From Ipomoea triloba (taxonomy: Eukaryota > Streptophyta > Magnoliopsida > Solanales > Convolvulaceae), in NCBI RefSeq assembly GCF_003576645.1, contig NC_044916.1:489009-553008 (forward strand): DNA of 64,000 nucleotides, written 5' to 3'. A program made the translations under genes and the position numbers. The notes under the pieces are model-generated. The model made no database searches, was not told where the DNA came from, and worked only from the letters and a program-made list of their open reading frames with translations. Each line of letters opens with the position of its first letter. The first letter of the stretch is position 1. Shown here in pieces: positions 56,411-64,000 of this stretch.

Positions 56411-56499
56411 TTAGTATAGTAGATTCTTTGTACTGTTTAGTTGGTTGATATTAAATCAAGAAAAGCTTTGAATCTTGTACCCAACATATATAACAAACA

Positions 56500-56790
56500 A
56501 GACACTTGTTTGCTAGCTTTAGTTTCCCATAAAGTGCATCCTAGCTAGCTGCAGTACGTCCTACCTTTGATCGAGCTTGCGTGAGACATGCATATAATAA
56601 CATTATTCTGATTCTTTGCCTATTGATTTTGAAGCAAATTAAAGCAAGAAATTAAAGTAAGCAAATCTAATAAGCTCTACTTTGAATTTGAATTGGCACG
56701 TAAGTACTAGTCTAGCACAAAACACTAACCCTTGCAAGGTGATTAAGTGTTGGGTTTTCAAATCGACACTAACAATTTTTAAAATGGTGT
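56500..56790. repeat. Flank segment repeated downstream of gene 5
   Basis: Aligns with 63700-63970 (CCCATAAAGTGCAT, GAGACATGCATA, ATTCTGATTCTTTGCCTATTG, ACACTAACCCTTGCAA). It partly matches 60040-60150, the proximal upstream region of gene 5. Confidence 0.75.
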
Positions 56791-57111
56791 CAAATGATAT
56801 TTAGTATTTATCGATTACAACAATATTTCACATCAGTTATAGCTGATGCAGAATTTTAAACATGCATTATATTACTATATATTCTTTAATTGATTTGGGG
56901 TTTTTGTATATTCTGCATGCATTGCATGCTTCTTTACTTTTGTTGATGATGATGTTAAAGCGACGAAATTAAAGCTTTGGATTTGGTACTAAGCGTAAAG
57001 AAAGAAAAAAAGAAAAAAAAAAAAGAAAAAAAAAGAAGCACTTGTTAACTTGCCCTCCTACGACTATGAAGTGAAGTGAATGCATGCTGCAATCCTAGCT
57101 TGATCAGGGAC

Positions 57112-58331
57112 AATTTATATCGTGGACTAGATCCACATAGCATTGTAAATATTAGATCAAAACAATGTTGTTTTGATATTTAAGTTTTAACAGATTCTGT
57201 AGTTTCTTGTTTCTCATATTTCAACACAAATTTTAATTTATTCTAGGTACAAAATCAATACTCTTATAGATGCAAAATTAATTTATAATGCGAGATACAA
57301 AAACTCACAACACAAGACACATACACATGTTGTATATTTACGTACTTATTCTCAAATCTAATCTATGTTGATAATATATGTCATATAGGCATATATAATT
57401 TCATAATAAAAGACATAAATTTGTAAAATAAGAAACACAATATGTTGTGTATTACATAACTAGTAATTTATTGGCAGGTACAGAATCCATACGCTTCGTA
57501 TAGAATTGCATAACATGAGACACATAAACGCATAACACAAGACACATATACACATATATGTTTTATATTTACTTTAATTCATGCACATAATCAATATTCT
57601 TAAGGTACAGAATTGCATAAAATAATGCACAAAAATGCATAATACAAGACACAAAAGCGCATAGCACAAGACACGAGTGCACATGTTATATTTACTTATA
57701 CATAATCCATACGCTTAAGATACAGAATTGCATAACATGAGACACAAAAACACACAACACAAGACACATACACATGCTTTATAGTAATTTTTTTTAAAGA
57801 AAAAGAAGCCTATAACGTGAATTGAACAATAAAAGACCGCCATCAAAATTAAAACTCAAAACTACATCATTTAGAATTAGGGCTCATAGTGCACTGTGGA
57901 CCCTAGGGGTGGGCATTTCGGTCTTCGGTTCGATTTTTTTCGGTTTCGGTTTCGGTTTTTCGGTTTTAAAAAAATCAAACCATTCGGTTTAACATTAGAG
58001 TTCGGTTCAGTTTCAGTTCGGTTTGCAACGGTTCGGTTTCGGCTCGGATTTATTTCGGTTCGGTTTCGGTTCGGTTTAAGACTCCCCGAATTTAACATTT
58101 CCTATGCGAAAATGCGGTCACGGGGTGCCGCAACTTAACGGGGCGTCGTAATAACTATGCATTAAATATCACATAACCCAAATCTAAAGTCTAATATCTA
58201 AATATTAAATACCAACATAACAAATTAACAATTTAAACATATTAAAAAAAAACAATAAAATTAATTCCAGTTACTCGAATTTCATTCCAGAAATTTCCAG
58301 ATTTCTGGAATGAAATTCCAAAAGGAACTTT

Positions 58332-58408
<77 letters not shown>

Positions 58409-58605
58409 GTTCGGTTTTCGGTTCGGTTCGGTTTTTAACCGAACCGAACCGAACCGATCGGTTCTTCTAAAAGTGGAACCGATCGGATTTTTCGGTTTAA
58501 ACCAAACCGAACCGAACGTCTTCGGTTCGGTTCGGTTCGGGTTACCCGAACCGAAATGCCCAGCCCTAGTGGACCCGGCCTAGTCCATGATATAACAATT
58601 GAGTT
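57112..58605. mobile_element. Foldback-family element interrupted by an hAT insertion
   Basis: Ends TTTATATCGTGGACTAGATC and, complemented, TATATCATGGACTAGGCC are inverted. The interior has repeated ACACAAGACACATA words. It carries the same GTGGACC terminal motif as 21523-21818. The hAT element at 57904-58568 is nested inside it. Confidence 0.6.
57904..58568. mobile_element. Non-autonomous hAT element (665 bp)
   Basis: Perfect 8-bp TSD GTGGACCC at 57896-57903 and 58569-58576. Ends TAGGGGTGGGCATTTCGG and, complemented, TAGGGCTGGGCATTTCGG, one mismatch. Subterminal arrays of GGTTCGGTTTCGG on the left and CCGAACCGAACC on the right. A TA tract at 58335-58403 lies in the core. Confidence 0.92.
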
Positions 58606-58834
58606 TGAGGGGTGTGCCCCATCTTAATTGTAGTCTAAGTATGTATGATACGATATGGAATCAAACATATATAGATCGAGCTAGTGTTGACGTATTCCAA
58701 AAAAAAATAAGGAGAGAATGAAAGAACTGAGAGTGGGAGAGGATCATATGAGAAAATAAATACTAATTAAGAATGATGTGTTGATGTTAACGTACAATGC
58801 ATGAGGCTAATATATACGGAGTACGCTAGAATTC

Positions 58835-59930
58835 ATTTTCCAATTTTCTATATTACTACAAATATTATCGATTATCATTCCTATACTGAAATATTGTCAT
58901 TTATCATTCCTATTCTGACTAAGACTCTTATTTTATTATAAATACATCTCTTAATCGTGTACTTAAAATCATCATAGATTGATCAATAATAATATCATTC
59001 ATATAACTATTATTCTCATATGATATCAGTAGACCAAACGATCCATGCATGGCTACAAACCCTACCAAGAAGGGGAAAAAAAATACCACTGCTGCCACTA
59101 AGCTTTGCCATCGCACCATCACCGGCCAGTGACACTACCTCTTCTCCTTGTAACATCTTCAATATTGTCTATCCAACCACATCCCCGATAAATACCCTAC
59201 AAACTGATAAATACTCATCATTTTATTTCTATTAAACTTATTTTCTCAAACTATCTTCTCTAGAAGATTCAACTTGTTCCCTTTCTCCGCGATCAATGTC
59301 TCAGTGGATATGTTGATGTCACGTTACAGTGTCTCGCTTCATTTATTAAGGTTTCGAATTGAATGAGTGTTCCGTTGTAGTTGCGCTCCGAATGAGTGTT
59401 CTGTTGTAGTTGTGCTCCGGATGAGTGTTTTGTTGTAGTAATGCTCCAGATGAGTATTGTTTCATTGTAGCCAATTTGAGGTCGAAAATTATGGTCCGTC
59501 AGGATTCTTTTATTTTGTTCATGACAATGTAGCATAAAAGGAATTACAAGGAAAATACATCTCTACAAAAAGACCGACTGGTACGCATCTTCACAAGTCA
59601 CTAACCATAGCAATACTAAATGATCTAAGGGACAAGTTCAATGTTCTCTCCATCTTCAGAAGTCACTAATCATAACAAAACTAAATGGTATAAGGGACAA
59701 GTTCAATGTTTTTCTTTATAAAACCTTAAGCTTGAGTGACATACTAGGACTATGTATTCTATCACACTAGAATTCATTCTTCGTCTCCCTATATTATTAG
59801 GAATATAATATTATCATTTACATTCTTTTTCTGTCTGAAACTTTTTGTATCATTACAAACACATATCTTCATTATGTACTTTAAATCATCATTGATCAAT
59901 AATAATATCATTCCCATAATTATTTTTTCA
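58835..59930. mobile_element. Possible short LTR retroelement remnant
   Basis: 58835-59018 and 59760-59930 are related direct repeats (AGAATTCATT at the start, GATCAATAATAATATCATTC near the end, each closing with CA). The first is followed by TATGATATCAGTAG, loosely like an initiator-tRNA binding site. The interior lacks gag-pol and includes repeats at 59575-59720. TRIM-like, but the ends are unproven. Confidence 0.4.
59355..59455. repeat. Short minisatellite, about 30-bp unit
   Basis: Four imperfect copies of GAATGAGTGTTCCGTTGTAG followed by TTGCGCTCC-like bases. Confidence 0.8.
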
Positions 59931-60185
59931 TAACTTTGTATTCTACTGATTTTCTTTCAAAAAAAGTATTCTAGTGATTTAGCTAGGCCGGAATTATTAG
60001 TACATTAAGCGTATCACTGATTAAAGGGACAAATTAAATTGTGATTCTTTGCTTATTGATATAAAAGCAAAAAAGTAATAAAAGCTAGCTTATTAGCTTT
60101 GAATTTGGTAGTGACATAACTAAGAAGGTGGTTGCTAGCTTGTAAAGTACGTGATAGCAAGCCTGCCCTACCTGCTATATACTCG

Positions 60186-60193
60186 TATAAAAT
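60186..60193 (+). promoter_or_regulatory. Putative TATA box of gene 5
   Basis: TATAAAAT 95 bp upstream of the gene 5 ATG, a plausible core promoter position. Confidence 0.5.
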
Positions 60194-60280
60194 AGAACGG
60201 TCTGCATAAATTTTCACCAGAGTTTATAAGACCAGATAGAATAAATTTGCCCCGCAGAAATTAATATTAAATTAAATTAA

Positions 60281-63200
60281 ATGGCTGCAGCTTCTTCCCA
60301 AGTAGCACTTCCTCAACAACCTGCAGGTATGGTAGAGTACGTACTATATATGTATGGTTTGATTTAATTAATTACTCTAACTCTCTTAGCTTCTATGTTG
60401 ATTTTTTGAGTAATTTTAAAATTTAAATTTTTGTATTTAATTTAATAGTACTTTTAATGTAGTTTATAAATTTTATATAATAATACAAGGTTTGTTTGAA
60501 AACCCAAAAAAATATTTTTGAAAATCATTTGTAAGGTTTCTCGTGTTTGGTAAAGAACAAAAAATGTGAGTCAAATGAAAATGAGTGTTTTGTCAAATAA
60601 AAATTGGAGTGATTTTCAATTTTCACGCAAAACCAGCACCATTATTACCACTGTACTACTATCACCTGACTACCGGCCACATTAAACATTGAAAATAAAA
60701 ATGTTTTTCTCATTTTCCAAAAGTTGTTTTCCTAATTTAATTTCCAAATTACACACACAAAATTTAATATTATGAAAAATTAAATTAAAAATAACTTGAG
60801 TCAAAACTGGTTAACTGAAATATTATTATTAGATATTATACATAAAATGGGAGGGATGGAGTATTTAATTTTAGCTAGGATATGTAGCTAGCTCCCCTGG
60901 CCCAAATATGATATGATATGATGAAGATGATGTTGCAGTTGATTACAGCAAATACCGGCCACTATACAGAGCTATATTGGCAGCAAATTGGGAGGATGCT
61001 GAAATATTCTTCAACCAAAACCCCGCAGCAATTCGATCTCCACTTAATGAAGCGTACTTAGAGACTGCATTGCATGTTGGTGCTAAAGTAGGTAATGCCT
61101 CCTTTATGGAAAAGCTTGTTGAATTAGTATTGTTGGGAGAGGGAGAGGGAGAGGGAGAGGGAGAGGGAGAGGGAGAGGGAGATAATGAACAAGTAGAAGC
61201 GCTTGGCCCCAGAGACTTCACTGGGAATACCCCACTTCACTTCGCTGCCCTGCAGGGAAACATTGAGGTGGCTGATATCCTTGTTCGCAGGAATTCTAAT
61301 CTCCTCTATCTTCACACCAACTATGGTTGGTTCCCCATCCATTTTGCGGCTATAAATACTAGGAAAAGCAAGGACGCCTTTCTGTATTTCCTTAGTCACA
61401 CTAGGGATGATGAATACGGGCAGCCTAATCCATATGCAGGCCCAACTGGTGCCACTATTCTTATTAACTTAATCCATCATAAATTCTATGGTACGTATAC
61501 TAGTACATACCCGAACCCGCCAACTATATCTTAATTAGCCTCTTTGCTTAGCTAGCTTATAATTTAATAATTCAAATATATATACAGATTTGGCTCTGCT
61601 GTTGGTTGAAAGGTACCCTGATTTGGGCCGTCATAAGAACTTACGTAACACTGTATCAGCTTTGGAAGTCATAGTTTTTAGTGACTGTTCCATTATTAAC
61701 AAACACAGCCTAAACTTTTTGCAAAGTTTCATATACTATTGTAAGTAACTTTCCATTATTTCTACCGTCCATCTTTATTTATTTATATATATACTTATTC
61801 TTCAATCTCGGGTCTGCCAGCCAATTGATTACCGCTCATTTCAATCTTTAATTTACTAATAAAAATTACTATTGCATGCAGGTGTTTCTAAAGCCGAGTC
61901 AACAACATTATCCGCACCAATTTTCCACCTCATCACCTCACTACTACAATGTACGTATGTATCTATGGATGTGTGTGTATACATAACTACCTAACATTAC
62001 AACATCAAATCGGAAGATATAATTGGAAGATATACATAATAATAAAAATAATAGATTTTGTTTATTATTATATTGTTTTAATTCGATCTATCTATATATA
62101 TATCAGGGCTGGTAGGGAAGAGCATAGTAAACAAAATGGTGTTGCACCACCAAGCTGTTAAGCTTCTTAAATGCTTGTGCGATCAACTCAAAACCCTAAA
62201 TGATACACAAGTGAACTCACTAACAAAGCGTGCAGTCTTTGAAGCAACGAGTTTAGACATTTGGCAAGTCATTCTAAATATTGCAGATGCATATCCTCGT
62301 TCAGTTTATTTCTCAGACTCCATGCGGCAGAGAATACTTCACGTTGCAGTAATAAACCGTTGCGAAAATGTTTTTAACCTTATTTGTGGAACCAATGTGC
62401 TTAGGAATGGTTTATCAACTCATGACGACGTAAATTGTAATAGCGTTTTGCATTTGGCGGGAAAATTGGCACCTCCGCACAAACTAAATCTTGTTTCCGG
62501 TGCAGCTCTTCAAATGCAACGAGAGCTGCAATGGTTTAAGGTATCACAATCTCATATATGTTTTCCCCGCGCTTCATTTTTTTTTTTAATGATAGATGAA
62601 ACTCACAACCAAGTACTACACGAATTGAAGGTGTGTGTACTATGTAAATCCCATGCATGTCAGTCTTGTGACCATAATCTATGAAGGTAAGCTAGCCTAA
62701 GCGCTTCCATTGAGAGTGCGTCAAACTTGCAGACCAATTTGGTTGGGGTTGTCTGAGCAACATACTTTTATTTATTTTTTTGAAACACACGCACATCTAT
62801 ATCTATATGATTCACTTCATCTGATCTGCAGGAAGTGAAAAAAATCACACCCCCATATTTCTTATCATATCGCAATAAAGATAAAAAATCTCCGAGTATG
62901 GTGTTTACGGAGGAGCATAAGGAGTTAAAAGAGGCAGGGGAGAAATGGATGAAAGACACAGCAAATTCATGCACAATTGCAGCAGCCCTCATTGTTACTG
63001 TTGTCTTTGCAGCAGCCATTACAGTTCCTGGTGGCAACAATGATGAAAATGGCCTCCCAATCTTCTCCAACAACAATGCTTTCACAATATTTGCCTTCTC
63101 AAATGCTGCATCTCTCTTTACATCCACCACTTCCTTGCTCGTCTTCTTGTCCATCCTAACTTCGCGCTTTGCAGAAGAAGACTTCCTATATGCTCTTCCC

Positions 63201-63449
63201 AAGAGATTAATCATAGGCCTCTTCACCTTGTTTTTGTCCATAATATTTATGATGATTGCCTTCTCTTCCACAGTGTATCTGGTATTTGGGAATAACAGAA
63301 GGGGAGTTCTTATTATGGTGGCTGGATTTGCATGTTTGCCGGTCACTTCATTTGTGCTTCTTCAATTACCTCTGCTTGTAGCTTTGGTGTCATCTACGTA
63401 TGGACGGGGCATTTTCGATCAGCGTGGCTTTCCCCAGCTCCCATATTGA
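60281..63449 (+). CDS. ANK-PGG gene 5: ankyrin-repeat membrane protein, ACD6/ITN1-like
   Basis: Five exons: 60281-60326, 60939-61490, 61588-61740, 62107-62540, 62832-63449 (1803 nt, 600 aa), with GT..AG borders and matching phases. Exon 1 gives MAAASSQVALPQQPAG. Exon 2 has ankyrin repeats (GNTPLHFAALQGNIEVADIL) interrupted at residues about 82-96 by a Gly-Glu dipeptide run encoded by GGGAGA hexamers. Exon 4 adds units such as LHVAVINRCENVFNLI and VLHLAGKLAPPHKLNLVSGA. Exon 5 is the PGG domain, WMKDTANSCTIAAALIVTVV, with four hydrophobic segments. It is the only apparently intact copy of the gene 3/4/5 type. Relatives act in defence-linked cell death or stress signalling; the role here is inferred. 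Confidence 0.92.
61137..61182 (+). repeat. Coding GGGAGA hexanucleotide repeat
   Basis: About seven hexamers encode alternating Gly-Glu. The surrounding 63-nt insertion, relative to gene 3 exon 2, preserves the reading frame. Confidence 0.95.
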
Positions 63450-64000
63450 CTCCCATGCATGCCACTCATAACTATTGGTTGATGATTGGCAAACCCTAGA
63501 CTTTGTAATGCTTTGATCATTTTAATTTGTGGTTCACCCAAATTACATTTTTCAGTAACGATTATATATGAGTTTTCTCGGGGCTTGAGTTTTTAAGTTT
63601 AATTTACATAGTACTACTTATTGTGCATATATATAATTGTTTGACATTGTGAAGTTGAGGATAACGACCACGCTTTTTGAAGTGTATACTTCTTTGTTTA
63701 GCAGGTTGATGTTAAAGCCATTCGTTTGCTAGCTTAGTAGCTTGTGTCCCATAAAGTGCATGCTCTCGTGAGACATGCATAATATTATTCTGATTCTTTG
63801 CCTATTGATGTTGAAGACTTGAAGCAAATTAAAGCAAGAAAGTAAGCAAATCTAAGAAACATGCTTTAATTACTTTGAATTTGGTAGATACTATGAACTC
63901 GTCCAGCACGTACAAACACTAACCCTTGCAAACATATTAAAATGTCCGGTTTTTAAACCGACGACAATAACAAACTTTTAAGCTACTAGATGGCGTCGTC
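63450..64000. repeat. Downstream flank of gene 5
   Basis: 63450-63560 is the inverted counterpart of 30190-30300 downstream of gene 4, so the 3' flank was copied with the gene. 63700-63970 repeats 56500-56790 and resembles the gene 5 upstream region. No gene is visible before the window ends. Confidence 0.65.

Noticed and set aside
57877..58138. Low-complexity frames rich in Arg/Asn or Phe/Arg
   Set aside because: They are translations of GGTTCGG arrays in an hAT element.
58835..59930. Full LTR retrotransposon
   Set aside because: Only about 180-bp diverged direct repeats are seen, with no gag-pol, no firm primer-binding site and no TSD; kept only as a possible remnant.

Overview
The window is nuclear DNA of a flowering plant, most likely a eudicot. 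Genes have many short introns with canonical GT..AG borders. Intergenic DNA is AT-rich and crowded with MITEs, tRNA-derived SINEs, TA microsatellites and foldback elements. A cytosolic ribosomal protein, a GSK3/SHAGGY kinase, an RNA-binding PPR protein and a PXMP2/Mpv17-type membrane protein are all plant-type. The repeats reminded me of Ipomoea, but the sequence alone does not establish the genus.

Layout. (1) About 3.3-33.7 kb holds four ankyrin-repeat/PGG-domain membrane protein genes (ACD6/ITN1-type) in tandem on the minus strand: gene 1 (3328-6902), gene 2 (12111-16402), gene 3 (20058-23757) and gene 4 (30307-33678). Genes 1 and 2 form one sequence type; genes 3, 4 and 5 form another. Genes 1 and 2 reconstruct to clean reading frames (610 aa and 634 or 666 aa). 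Gene 3 has a 4-bp frameshifting insertion in exon 3. Gene 4 has an 8-bp frameshifting duplication in exon 2 and a 300-bp Tourist-like MITE in exon 4. (2) A Pack-MULE (26510-27783) carrying a UDP-glycosyltransferase fragment lies between genes 3 and 4. (3) About 36-50.3 kb is a block of single-copy genes: RPL11 (minus), a PPR gene (plus), a GSK3-like kinase (minus) and a PXMP2/Mpv17-like gene (minus). (4) About 50.3-60.2 kb is gene-poor and repeat-rich. (5) Gene 5 (60281-63449, plus) is an intact fifth ANK-PGG gene of the gene 3/4 type (600 aa), in inverted orientation on the far side of the single-copy block.

How it fits together. Members of the ANK-PGG family act at membranes in plant defence, salicylic-acid-linked cell death and salt responses. 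The cluster looks like a birth-and-death array: local duplication with flanking DNA, intron loss, N-terminal exon duplication, changes in the loop after the PGG motif, and decay by indels and transposon insertion. The housekeeping block is unrelated in function.

Transposon calls are strongest where a target-site duplication (TSD) can be read: three hAT elements (8 bp), two MULE-type MITEs and one Pack-MULE (9 bp), one Tourist (TTA) and two SINEs (17-18 bp). Two single-N positions (8262, 9458) bound an exact 1,195-bp duplication that looks like an unmerged contig overlap, not biology.
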